NCBI GenBank assembly: GCA_002315935.1
Contig: DCII01000039.1
Coordinates: forward strand, 10,211-74,210
Source of the DNA: Ruminococcaceae bacterium UBA1730
GTDB taxonomy: Bacteria > Bacillota > Clostridia > Oscillospirales > Acutalibacteraceae
Direction: 5' to 3'
DNA: 64,000 bases
This document shows positions 43,152 through 51,713 of this stretch, in pieces. The position numbers and the translations under genes are program-made. Positions within the stretch are counted from its first letter, which is position 1, and every line of letters begins with the position of its first letter. The notes beneath the pieces were generated by a model. It did no database searches. It worked only from the letters and a program-made list of their open reading frames with translations, and was not told where the DNA came from.

Positions 43152-43721
43152 TTATTCTCTTCCTAACAGGAAAGCTTTTTTGTTCATTTCAAGGAACTTG
43201 GGCGGCACGCTTGTTTCAATCGCCTGCATCCATTCATCCATGGTGAAATCAAAATATTTTGAAAGTCTGCCGAGAAGAACGATATTGACCGCCTTTGATG
43301 AACCTGCCTGCTCCGCAAGAGCAAGAGCATCAAACGCATCAAGCTTTATTCCGAGGTCGGCAATTTTCTTTTCAAGCTCCTCAGGATATTCAGCCGCACC
43401 TGTGATAACAGGCATGGGATTGACCTGCTGAGTATTTGTGAGAATCATACCGTCTTTTGCAAGATATTCGGTCCAACGGGCGGCTTCAAGCATTTCAAAT
43501 GAAAGAATGAAATCTGCTTCGCCCTTATCAATAATCGGCGAATAAACCTTTTCGCCATAGCGGACATAGGTTACAACGCTTCCGCCTCTCTGGCTCATTC
43601 CGTGAACCTCGCTGACCTTAACATCATAGCCCTTTGTGAGCAGGAGCTTGCCGAGAAGCTTACTTGCAAGCAGAGTTCCCTGACCGCCTACGCCTACTAT
43701 CATTATATTCTTGGTTTTCAT
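43152..43721 (-). CDS. iorB: Indolepyruvate ferredoxin oxidoreductase, beta subunit
   Basis: The 189-residue protein is read from ATG 43721, with AAAGGAGG about 10 bases upstream; a longer frame lacks support. IMIVGVGGQGTLLASKLLG is the pyruvate-ferredoxin-oxidoreductase gamma-type domain start. VSEVHGMSQRGGSVVTYVR is the IorB signature, and TQQVNPMPVITG follows. It forms the enzyme with IorA, whose gene ends 2 bp upstream. The complex interconverts aryl pyruvates (plus CoA and oxidised ferredoxin) and arylacetyl-CoA (plus CO2). The direction in this organism is discussed under the T-box. Confidence 0.92.
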   Translation of the reverse strand: MKTKNIMIVGVGGQGTLLASKLLGKLLLTKGYDVKVSEVHGMSQRGGSVVTYVRYGEKVYSPIIDKGEADFILSFEMLEAARWTEYLAKDGMILTNTQQVNPMPVITGAAEYPEELEKKIADLGIKLDAFDALALAEQAGSSKAVNIVLLGRLSKYFDFTMDEWMQAIETSVPPKFLEMNKKAFLLGRE

Positions 43722-43723
43722 AG

Positions 43724-45460
43724 TCAGTTTTCCTCCTTTGCACCGAGAACACCGAATTTGCAGAGCTGAGTGCATACACCACAGCCTGTGCAGAGGGTGT
43801 TATCTATTGTTGCCTTGCCGTTAACAATGCTGATTGCAGGGCAACCGATTTTCATACACGCCTTGCATCCGACACATTTATCTGATTTTGCGGTAATAGG
43901 TCCGGGGTGCTTGACATATTTGAGAAGAGCACAGGGTCTTCTTGAAATAACAACCGAAGGCTCTTCTGCGGCAACCTCTTCTTTGATTACATCATCACAT
44001 TCCTTGAGGTTATAGGGGTCAACAACTCTGACACGCTTAATTCCGACTGCACGGCAGAGAGATTCAAGGTCAATCTTCGTTGCGGGGTCACCCTTGAGGT
44101 TGAAGCCTGTTGTGGGGTTCTGCTGATGACCCGTCATACCCGTGATTGAGTTATCGAGGATGATAACGGTTGAATTTGATTCGTTATAAGCAACATTGAT
44201 AAGACCTGTTACGCCTGAGTGCATAAAGGTTGAATCGCCGATAACAGCAACCGTTTTATCTGCCATGTTACCCGCTTTATTGAAGCCGTGAAGTCCCGAA
44301 ACGGAAGCACCCATGCAGATAGTTGAATCAATTGCGGCAAGCGGAGCAACTGCACCGAGGGTGTAGCATCCTATATCGCCCATAACATTGAGTTTATTCT
44401 TCTTAAGAGTGTAGAAAAGTCCTCTGTGGGGGCAACCTGCACACATAACGGGAGGTCTTGCAGGAACATTTTCATTGAGCCTTGCACCTTCATCAACTTC
44501 TGCACCGAGCTTTTCGGCAATGATATTCTGGCTGAATTCGCCGATACATCCGAAGATTTCTTTGCCCTTGACTTCAACGCCGATATTGTTGCAATGAGCT
44601 TCGATTATGCCGTCAAGCTCTTCAACGATAACAACCTTTTCAACTTCTGCGGCAAACCTTTTGATTTTCTCAACGGGCATGGGGTTAATCATGCCGAGCT
44701 TGAGAACGGGATATTTATCGCCGAAAACTTCCTTGACATACTGATAGCAGGTTGAGGAAGTGATGATACCCATTGATTTATCCTTGCCTGCTTCAACACG
44801 GTTAACTGAAGATGTTTCGGCAAATTCAATGAGCTTCTTCGTTCTCTCTTCAATGATGGGATGGCGGCGTTTTGCCATGCCGGGCATCATAACATATTTT
44901 TCGATGCACTTTTCATATTTCTTTGCTTCGATTTCGTTTCTTTCGCCCGATTCAACAATGCTCTGCGAATGGGCAACTCTTGTGCACATCTTGATAAGCA
45001 CGGGAGCATCAAATTTTTCCGAAATTTCATAAGCAAGCATTGTGAATTCCTTTGCTTCCGCACTGTCGGCAGGCTCAAGCATGGGGAGCTTTGCGGCAAT
45101 TGCATAGTGACGGGAATCCTGTTCATTCTGCGAGGAATGCATACCGGGGTCATCGGCAACTGCGATAATCATACCGGCATTGACGCCTGTGTAGGAAATT
45201 GTGAAAAGAGGGTCTGCGGCAACATTGAGACCGACGTGCTTCATTCCACAGAAGCTTCTCGTGCCGGAAAGGCTTGCACCGAAAGCCGCTTCCATGGCGA
45301 CCTTTTCGTTCGGAGCCCATTCGGCATAGACTTCTTTATACTTTGCGATTGTTTCGGTTATTTCGGTACTCGGAGTGCCGGGATAACTTGAAACAAAGCC
45401 GCAACCTGCCTCATAGAGGCCTCTGGCAACCGCTTCGTTGCCGAGCATAAGTGATTTCAT
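43724..45460 (-). CDS. iorA: Indolepyruvate ferredoxin oxidoreductase, alpha subunit
   Basis: The protein is about 578 residues. The ATG at 45460 is favoured because AAAGGAGAT is 9 bases before it; the ATG at 45466 is only 3 bases from that site. The N-terminal domain has SSYPGTPSTEITE. The TPP domain has MGDIGCYTLG, ICMGASVSGLHGF and VIGDSTFMHSGVTGL...N. Two [4Fe-4S] motifs close the chain: CVGCKACMKIGCP and CTGCGVCTQLC. It is co-transcribed with an AMP-forming acyl-CoA ligase (8-14 bp upstream) and iorB, behind a T-box. Confidence 0.94.
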   Translation of the reverse strand: MKSLMLGNEAVARGLYEAGCGFVSSYPGTPSTEITETIAKYKEVYAEWAPNEKVAMEAAFGASLSGTRSFCGMKHVGLNVAADPLFTISYTGVNAGMIIAVADDPGMHSSQNEQDSRHYAIAAKLPMLEPADSAEAKEFTMLAYEISEKFDAPVLIKMCTRVAHSQSIVESGERNEIEAKKYEKCIEKYVMMPGMAKRRHPIIEERTKKLIEFAETSSVNRVEAGKDKSMGIITSSTCYQYVKEVFGDKYPVLKLGMINPMPVEKIKRFAAEVEKVVIVEELDGIIEAHCNNIGVEVKGKEIFGCIGEFSQNIIAEKLGAEVDEGARLNENVPARPPVMCAGCPHRGLFYTLKKNKLNVMGDIGCYTLGAVAPLAAIDSTICMGASVSGLHGFNKAGNMADKTVAVIGDSTFMHSGVTGLINVAYNESNSTVIILDNSITGMTGHQQNPTTGFNLKGDPATKIDLESLCRAVGIKRVRVVDPYNLKECDDVIKEEVAAEEPSVVISRRPCALLKYVKHPGPITAKSDKCVGCKACMKIGCPAISIVNGKATIDNTLCTGCGVCTQLCKFGVLGAKEEN

Positions 45461-45474
45461 ATTCATTATCTCCT

Positions 45475-47112
45475 TTAAGAGTTAATCTGTGCTTCAACAA
45501 GTCTGCCGTGGCAGTATTTCTGGCGAAGGGCAGGCTTTTCGATTTTACCTGTGGGATTACGGGGAACCTTTTCAAAGAATATCTTTCTCGGGCGTTTATA
45601 TCTCGGAAGCTCCTTGCAGAATTCGTCGATTTCGTCTTCTGAGCATTCCATTCCCTCTTTGATTTCGATGATTGCGGCGGCAATTTCACCCATTCTCGGG
45701 TCGGGAAGACCGATAACGGCAACATCCTTGATTTTATCGTGCTTACGCAGAAAATCTTCAATCTGAACGGGATAAAGATTTTCGCCGCCCGAAATAATAA
45801 CATCCTTCTTTCGGTCAACAAGATAAATGAAGCCGTCTTCATCTATTCTTGCCATATCGCCTGTGTAAAGCCAGCCGTCGTGAAGAATTTCGGCTGATGC
45901 TTCGGGATTCTTATAGTAGCACTGCATAACGCCGGGACCTTTGACTGCAAGCTCTCCGACTTCGCCGTCAGGAACCTCATTGCCGTTTTCGTCAATGACC
46001 TTTGTTTCCCAGAGGTAACCCGCTTTGCCTATTGCACCGACCTTATTGATATTTTCAACTCCGAGGTGAACGCAACCCGGTCCGATTGATTCGCTCAGTC
46101 CGTAGTTTGTGTCATACTGATGATGGGGGAATTTTTCAATCCATCTTTTAATCATGCTGGGGGGAACGGGCTGTGCACCGATATGCATAAGCCTCCACTG
46201 GTCAAGAAGATAATCATTGAGCTTTATTCTGCCTGAATCAATAGCATCAAGAATATCCTGTGCCCATGGAACAAGAAGCCATACTATTGTACATTTTTCT
46301 TCGGTAACGGTTCGCAAAATCCATTCGGGTTTAACGCCACGCAGAAGAACTGCTTTGCTTCCGGAAAGAAGACTGCCGAACCAGTGCATTTTTGCTCCTG
46401 TATGATAAAGCGGAGGAATGCAGAGAAAAACATCATTTCTCGTCTGCGAATGATGATTCTGCTCGGTAAGGCATGAGCAATAGAGAGCACGGTGATTATG
46501 AAGAATTGCTTTCGGGAAGCCCGTTGTGCCCGATGAAAAATATATTGCCGCATAATCATCCTCGGTCAGCTCAACCGGAGGAAGACTTTCGGAGCAAAAT
46601 CTCATCAGACTAAGGCAATCCTCGGCGTAATCGGGAGTTCCGTCACCAACAAAAAACAAGGTTTTAACTTTTTCAAGCTTGTCCGAAATTGCATCCATTC
46701 TGCCGACAAATTCGGGGCCGAAAACAAGAACCTCAAGGTCAGCAAGGTCTGCACAATAAAGAATTTCATCGCTCGAATAGCGGTAGTTCATCGGAACAAC
46801 AACACAGCCTGCTTTGAGAATGCCGAAATAGATGGGCAGGAATTCAAGACAGTTCATCATGAGCATTCCGACCTTTGTACCTTTTGCTATTCCTCTGCTC
46901 AAAAGAAGATTTGCAAATCTGTTTGCACGGCGGTCAAAGGTTCTCCAGCTCATTTCACGACGGTAGGGTGCATTCGGGGTAGCCGTTTCAATAAGGCTCG
47001 CCTCTCTCCAGTTCATTGCATTGTCCCTCTCCTCGGAGGGATTGATTTCAACAAGAGCAATGTCATTGCCGTAAAGTCTTGCGTTTCTTTCAAGAAGGTC
47101 AGTAATTACCAT
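45475..47112 (-). CDS. AMP-forming acyl-CoA ligase, probable arylacetate-CoA ligase
   Basis: The 545-residue ANL-family enzyme has P-loop YFSSGTTGFPKAILHNH (about 191-207), NYGLSES, WLYTGDMARIDEDGF, LVDRKKDVIISGGENLYPV and a C-terminal PTGKIEKPAL with the catalytic lysine. It activates a carboxylic acid through an acyl-AMP to its CoA thioester. The fold does not tell the acid. Co-transcription with iorAB suggests phenyl-, 4-hydroxyphenyl- or indoleacetate. AAAAGGAG lies 7 bases before the ATG, and the T-box leader lies directly upstream. The stop overlaps the ribosome site of iorA. Confidence 0.88.
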   Translation of the reverse strand: MVITDLLERNARLYGNDIALVEINPSEERDNAMNWREASLIETATPNAPYRREMSWRTFDRRANRFANLLLSRGIAKGTKVGMLMMNCLEFLPIYFGILKAGCVVVPMNYRYSSDEILYCADLADLEVLVFGPEFVGRMDAISDKLEKVKTLFFVGDGTPDYAEDCLSLMRFCSESLPPVELTEDDYAAIYFSSGTTGFPKAILHNHRALYCSCLTEQNHHSQTRNDVFLCIPPLYHTGAKMHWFGSLLSGSKAVLLRGVKPEWILRTVTEEKCTIVWLLVPWAQDILDAIDSGRIKLNDYLLDQWRLMHIGAQPVPPSMIKRWIEKFPHHQYDTNYGLSESIGPGCVHLGVENINKVGAIGKAGYLWETKVIDENGNEVPDGEVGELAVKGPGVMQCYYKNPEASAEILHDGWLYTGDMARIDEDGFIYLVDRKKDVIISGGENLYPVQIEDFLRKHDKIKDVAVIGLPDPRMGEIAAAIIEIKEGMECSEDEIDEFCKELPRYKRPRKIFFEKVPRNPTGKIEKPALRQKYCHGRLVEAQINS

Positions 47113-47130
47113 TTCTTTTTCTCCTTTTCA

Positions 47131-47396
47131 GAGGATTTTCCGAATAACAAAAAATCCTCCGTGAATTATCACAGAGGACGAGAATTTCCCGTGGTACCAC
47201 CTCAATTTACTGCTTTCGCAGCCTCTTAACGCCTTAACGGGCGTAACCCGGCTTCACCTACTCGCTTTCGCTTTCAGCCTGCTGCTCGGAAAGGTAATTC
47301 GGCAATCGGCTTTCTGCTGCCTCGCACCAACCGACAGCTCTCTGAAGAATTCTTACCGATGCTTACTTTGTTTTCGTCATAGCATTTCTCAAGTGT
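47131..47396 (-). promoter_or_regulatory. T-box riboswitch leader, candidate specifier UAC (Tyr)
   Basis: Read on the minus strand, the leader holds in order the AGAGAG box and the GGTTGGTG stem I element. A specifier-loop segment GAATTACC (47300-47293) follows. The T-box GAGGTGGTACCACGGG is at 47203-47188. A terminator has TCCTCTGTGA pairing with TCACGGAGGA and then six T (to 47149). The T-box sequence pairs with the uncharged tRNA acceptor end and prevents termination. With the usual GAA-N-codon spacing the specifier is TAC (47296-47294, tyrosine). ACC (Thr) one base on or TTC (Phe, 47291-47289) are less likely alternatives. A second hairpin (GAGGATTTT...AAAATCCTC, 47159-47131) lies between terminator and start. 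Confidence 0.9.
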
Positions 47397-47402
47397 GTTG
47401 AT

Positions 47403-47431
47403 ATTTTAGCACATAAAATCGCTAAAGTCAA
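47403..47431 (-). promoter_or_regulatory. Promoter of the T-box/acyl-CoA ligase/iorAB operon
   Basis: TTGACT (47431-47426), a 17-bp spacer and TAAAAT (47408-47403) lie on the minus strand. The predicted start is near 47396, at the beginning of the T-box leader. The 369-bp gap 47113-47481 is otherwise filled by the T-box. Confidence 0.8.
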
Positions 47432-47481
47432 CACTTTTTAATGTTTAATTAATGGCAGAAGTAAAATCCTCCGAATAATAA

Positions 47482-50400
47482 TCACCTGAGTTTTACGGTA
47501 ACTATTTCAAACGGTTTTACAACGAAGGTGACCTTGTTATCTCTGATTTCAAGCTCCTCAAGCTCGTTTTCGGCAAGGTCGCAAATGAACGCCTTCTTCG
47601 CTTCGAAGCCTGCGGAAAGAGTAACCTTGGTGCGTTTATTATAGCCTTCATATCCTCTGACGATAATGCTGTCATCGTCCTCCGCTTTCTTGATTGTTTC
47701 AACAATGAAATTATCTTTGTCGCAGGAAATGAATGAATATTCTTCGGGAAGAATTCCGTTCTGCTTTCCGATTTCAAACGCTTTGAACGGGCAGTTAAGC
47801 TCATATGCAAGCTGAACTGTTCCGCTCTCTCTGAAATCGCCTGAATGGGGCAAAATCGAATAGGTGAAGAAATGCTCTCCCTTATCCGCATCGGGGTCGG
47901 GATGGGTTGCACATTTGAACATTGAAAGCTTCATGGTGCCGTTTTCGATATTGTGACCGTATTTGCAGTCATTAAGAAGCGAAACGCCGTAACCGTAATC
48001 GGCATAATCAATGAATTTATGAGCACAGACCTCGAATTTTGCCGAATCCCAGCTTGTGTTTTTGTGAACGGGTCTTTCAACAGAGCCGAACTGAATATCG
48101 AAGGTTGCTTTTTCGGAATTGACATCAACATCGAATGCGGTCTTGACCATCAGATGCTCCTGATGCCAATCGGCATAGGTTTCAAAATCAATTCTGTTAC
48201 TGCCGTCATAGAAGAAAATCTTCTGCTTTATAATTGACCTATGGAATTTTCTTGTGATTTCAAAGCCGAATCTTGCACCCTCATTGATAAATTCAGCTTT
48301 TGAAACATCATCAATCGGGTATTTCTTCTCGGTATAGTATTTCGAAATTTCCCACGCATCGTATTCATAGGGAATGTCTTCGAATGCTTCAATGTAGTTG
48401 CCTCTGCCACCATCACGCAAAACCTCACGCTCATTGACCTTATCATAGAGCCTTGTTATAACATAGCTTTCGTCAAAGTCAACGATATAGTTTGAGGTTT
48501 CAAGATGTCTGCCGTCAAGAACAAAATCGGCGTTTGTTTCGTCAAGCTTCAGAACCTTATATCCCTTTGCAGGAATATCCTTAACCTTGAAGCATTTTCC
48601 GTTGTAATTAATAAATCCGTTGCCCTCAAAGGAATTCGGGTTAAAGACCGCTGTTCCGCCGTTGGTTGAGATATTCGGAAGAATTGCGGAATAAGCGTCA
48701 TTTTCGGCATCCGTTCCTATCTCGGTTATTTTTGCATAATCCCTGTGGCATTCCTCATAAACGGAATGGATTGAAGAGCCGGGAATAATATCATGGAACT
48801 GGTTGAGAAGGATGCACTCCCATCCCTCGTTGAGCTTCTCCTGCGGATAACCCCTGCCGAAAAGCTTCATAGCCATTGCATTGACCGCTTCGGCATTCTG
48901 ATAAAGAAGCTCGCTCTTGCGGTTGCTTCTCTTGTTGAATGCCTGCGAAGTATATGTTCCTCTGTGGAATTCAAGATAAAGCTCGCCCGCCCACTTCGGA
49001 AGACGCTTGTTATTTTCAAGCTTATCCTTGAGTCTGTCGAGAAAATCACCCGCAAATTCAATCTTCGTCTGATTGCATCCGGGAATTCCGTGCTTCATTC
49101 TCTCATAGTTTTCAAGATATGAATCCTCGGGTCCGCCGCCGCCGTCACCATGGCCGAAGGTAATAAGCACTTCATCCGAAAGAGCCTTCGGCTCGAAGCG
49201 TTCCCACGCACCCATAACCTGTGAAGGATTGAGCTTCGCATTGTAGGTTGTAAAGGTTTCAACCTTGCCATCATTCATATCGGTTGCCGTGAGGAAATAG
49301 GAAAAGATTTCCGTTCCGTCAATGCCCTTCCACATAAACGCATCATAAGGCATACGGTTGGATTCATTCCAGCTTATTTTTGAGGTTACGAATTTATCAA
49401 CTCCGCTCTTCTGAAGAATTTGCGGAAGAGCCGCACTGTAACCGAAAACATCGGGCAACCAGAGAATTTTATTTTCAACGCCGAATTCTTTTCTGAAAAA
49501 TCTTTTGCCGAACATAATCTGACGGACAAGGCTTTCGCCCGAGGTCAGATTGCAGTCCGCTTCAAGCCACATCGAGCCTTCAAGTTCAAATCTTTTTTCC
49601 GCAACAAGCTTTTTGACTTCGGCAAATAATTCGGGAGATTCCTCCTTGAGATATTTGAGAAGCTGAGGCTGACTGCTCATGAATTTATAGTCGGGATATT
49701 TCTTCATCATCTCAACAACACTGCCGAAGGTTCTCTGAACCTTTTCTCTTGTCTGACCGAGAGTCCAACGCCACGCAACATCAATATGAGTATGACCTAT
49801 ACAGCTGACCTTTATCGGAGTTTCCCCACAGAATTTTCCGTAAAACTCCTCGTCCATATATTTTATTGCAGCCTTAACGGATGAACGGAATTCCTCGCTT
49901 TCGGGGTCAATCCAGTTGAGAAGATTTATAGCATCGTTGAGGCGATACATTATGTCGGTATATTCCTTACAGCCCTTTTTGAGAAGATTCATAACATCAA
50001 AGGGAACCTTGAGATGATAATAAAGCTTTTCAACATCCCTGTCAAAGGTGCAGAGCTGGGCATAAAAATCCGAATTCATTCCGAACGGGCGTGAATAGGC
50101 ATAGGAATGCAGGTCAAATTCAGCAACGGAGCTGTCAAGCTTCAGGTATCTGTGGTTGCTGTCCATTCCACGGATTTCTCTGCCGTTGATATAGACGATG
50201 AACTGCGGATCCCATCTTGATTCGTTTGCGGGAGTAACCGCCATATAAAGCTCAACATCCTTGCCACGCATATTTTCGGGCAGTGTGACATGATTATAGA
50301 ACCATCTGTGTTCCTCGGGCTTTTCTCCCCATCTTTCGCCCTTTCTGAAATCCTGCCATACGGCAAGGTCGGGCGAGGGAACCTCGTTACCGCTTTTATA

Positions 50401-50508
50401 TCCGCATTCAAAGGTTTTCCAGCCTTCAATGTCAATTCTTTCGGTAACAATGAAATCCTTGAGCTTGTCGATTATTGTGCCGATTCGGCAATCTATGAGC
50501 TTATCCAT
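47482..50508 (-). CDS. GH38 alpha-mannosidase
   Basis: The 1008-residue enzyme has the GH38 zinc and catalytic motifs. HTHIDVAWRWTLGQTREK is near residue 240, EADCNLTSGESLVRQ near 318, and WLPDVFGYSAALPQIL follows with the nucleophile Asp. A FGHGDGGGG segment comes later. The C-terminal half has the beta-sandwich domains of the family. There is no signal peptide, so it trims imported mannosides in the cytoplasm. The protein ends VKPFEIVTVKLR, a typical GH38 end. Together with GH84 and the GHL6-like gene it points to use of N-glycans or yeast/plant mannans. Confidence 0.93.
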   Translation of the reverse strand: MDKLIDCRIGTIIDKLKDFIVTERIDIEGWKTFECGYKSGNEVPSPDLAVWQDFRKGERWGEKPEEHRWFYNHVTLPENMRGKDVELYMAVTPANESRWDPQFIVYINGREIRGMDSNHRYLKLDSSVAEFDLHSYAYSRPFGMNSDFYAQLCTFDRDVEKLYYHLKVPFDVMNLLKKGCKEYTDIMYRLNDAINLLNWIDPESEEFRSSVKAAIKYMDEEFYGKFCGETPIKVSCIGHTHIDVAWRWTLGQTREKVQRTFGSVVEMMKKYPDYKFMSSQPQLLKYLKEESPELFAEVKKLVAEKRFELEGSMWLEADCNLTSGESLVRQIMFGKRFFRKEFGVENKILWLPDVFGYSAALPQILQKSGVDKFVTSKISWNESNRMPYDAFMWKGIDGTEIFSYFLTATDMNDGKVETFTTYNAKLNPSQVMGAWERFEPKALSDEVLITFGHGDGGGGPEDSYLENYERMKHGIPGCNQTKIEFAGDFLDRLKDKLENNKRLPKWAGELYLEFHRGTYTSQAFNKRSNRKSELLYQNAEAVNAMAMKLFGRGYPQEKLNEGWECILLNQFHDIIPGSSIHSVYEECHRDYAKITEIGTDAENDAYSAILPNISTNGGTAVFNPNSFEGNGFINYNGKCFKVKDIPAKGYKVLKLDETNADFVLDGRHLETSNYIVDFDESYVITRLYDKVNEREVLRDGGRGNYIEAFEDIPYEYDAWEISKYYTEKKYPIDDVSKAEFINEGARFGFEITRKFHRSIIKQKIFFYDGSNRIDFETYADWHQEHLMVKTAFDVDVNSEKATFDIQFGSVERPVHKNTSWDSAKFEVCAHKFIDYADYGYGVSLLNDCKYGHNIENGTMKLSMFKCATHPDPDADKGEHFFTYSILPHSGDFRESGTVQLAYELNCPFKAFEIGKQNGILPEEYSFISCDKDNFIVETIKKAEDDDSIIVRGYEGYNKRTKVTLSAGFEAKKAFICDLAENELEELEIRDNKVTFVVKPFEIVTVKLR

Positions 50509-50544
50509 AAAACCATCCTTTTCTTTGTGATAATTGCTTTAGGG

Positions 50545-50610
50545 AACCGTTGAATAAATGCGTAGTCGCATCTTTTCGGTCTGTTTTGCTTGCCGATTTA
50601 ATCAAAGTTT
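50545..50610 (-). repeat. MITE-like repeat, copy B (internally deleted)
   Basis: The 66-bp element reads on the minus strand AAACTTTGATTAAATCGG...CATTTATTCAACGGTT. Compared with copy A (41039-41193) it keeps the outer 23 and about 43 bases with few mismatches and lacks about 89 internal bases. Its ends are again imperfect inverted repeats. It fills most of the gap between the mannosidase and the 3-hydroxyacyl-CoA dehydrogenase genes. Confidence 0.7.
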
Positions 50611-50612
50611 CC

Positions 50613-51569
50613 TTAATACTTATAGAATCCTTCGCCCGAAGAAATTCCGAGCTTGCCCTCGTCAATATATTTTTTAAGGACCTCAGCCATCTTCTTGAAG
50701 TTATAGGGCATCATCATCTTCTTGAGGAGAGGGCTAAGAAGACCGGGAACCTTCTGATATTGCAGAACAATATTATAGGCTGTTGTCAGACCGACTGTAT
50801 CAAAAATCTGAAACGGTCCTTTCGGTGCACCCGTGCCTTTTGTCCATGCGGTGTCGATGCTTTTCGGGTCTGAAACGCCCGAAACATAAAGGTCAAGTCC
50901 GCTGAGCAGGAACGGAACAAGCATCGAATTGAGCAGATAACCGCTTTTTTCCTTATTTACCGGAAGTGCAATCATTCTGATTTCATTTGCGAACTGCATA
51001 ATTTCATCAAAATATTTCTTTTCCGTCTTATCCTGTGCCATAACCTCGGCTGTGTTGTTTTTCCAGATTGAGTTTGCAAAATGGAGAGAAAGATATTTTT
51101 CGGGTCTGCCTGTATCTTTTGCAAACTGCGAAGGCAGAAGGGTTGAGGAATTGGTAACGACAACCGTTTTTTCCGGCAAAACGGGAGCAAGCTTTTTATA
51201 AAACGCCGTTTTGTCATCGGCATTCTCCGCCATAGCCTCAACAACAAGGTCCGCATTTTCGCAAGCCTTTGCAAGGTCAAGCTCAAGCTTAATTTTTTCG
51301 TAAGCGGCATTGGCTTTTTTAACGCATTCTTCTTTATTAAAATTATCGCTGTCTGCAATGCCTGCACACCAGGCATTGGGATTATTTTCCATTTCTTCAA
51401 TTGCTTTCAGATAAACTTCCTTCAGCTTATCAAGCTTCGGCTGAGTGCGACCGATTGAGCCTTCCGAACGAAGCCATATTATTACATCAAATCCGCAGTA
51501 TGCCGATTGAAAAGCAATCTGACTGCCGAGAACTCCGCCGCCTGCAATTACTATTTTCTTATAGCTCAT
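50613..51569 (-). CDS. 3-hydroxyacyl-CoA dehydrogenase
   Basis: The 318-residue protein has the NAD loop IVIAGGGVLGSQIAFQ (about 6-21) and the catalytic-site sequence VVVTNSSTLLPSQFA. LHFANSIWKNNTAEVMA stands where the usual 'HFFNP' block lies. A C-terminal domain begins SGYLLNSMLVPFLLSG and has KGPFQIFDTVGLTTAYNI. This is the short-chain 3-hydroxybutyryl-CoA dehydrogenase layout. The changed active-site block (HFANSIW) suggests a divergent subgroup. It stands alone here, between a mannosidase and a divergent MATE gene, so it is not part of a visible butyrate operon. Substrate chain length is unknown. Confidence 0.87.
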   Translation of the reverse strand: MSYKKIVIAGGGVLGSQIAFQSAYCGFDVIIWLRSEGSIGRTQPKLDKLKEVYLKAIEEMENNPNAWCAGIADSDNFNKEECVKKANAAYEKIKLELDLAKACENADLVVEAMAENADDKTAFYKKLAPVLPEKTVVVTNSSTLLPSQFAKDTGRPEKYLSLHFANSIWKNNTAEVMAQDKTEKKYFDEIMQFANEIRMIALPVNKEKSGYLLNSMLVPFLLSGLDLYVSGVSDPKSIDTAWTKGTGAPKGPFQIFDTVGLTTAYNIVLQYQKVPGLLSPLLKKMMMPYNFKKMAEVLKKYIDEGKLGISSGEGFYKY

Positions 51570-51649
51570 AACGTTTTCTCCATTCCGTAAAATTATAGGT
51601 TACTTTTTAATTATATATCTGTTTTCGGGATTTGTAAACATTTTTTTGG

Positions 51650-51678
51650 TTGACACCATGCCATATAAATGGTATATT
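51650..51678 (+). promoter_or_regulatory. Promoter of the MATE gene with internal dyad
   Basis: A perfect TTGACA (51650-51655), a 17-bp spacer and TATATT (51673-51678) are present. ACCAT (51655-51659) and ATGGT (51669-51673) form a short dyad within the spacer that could bind a drug-responsive repressor. No regulator gene is adjacent. Confidence 0.7.
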
Positions 51679-51713
51679 CAAACATGAAAAATTAACAGAA
51701 ACGGAACAGTTGA

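Noticed and set aside
44861..45391. 176-codon plus-strand frame inside iorA
   Set aside because: Antisense to a clear iorA coding sequence with all motifs; no ribosome site and low-quality composition.
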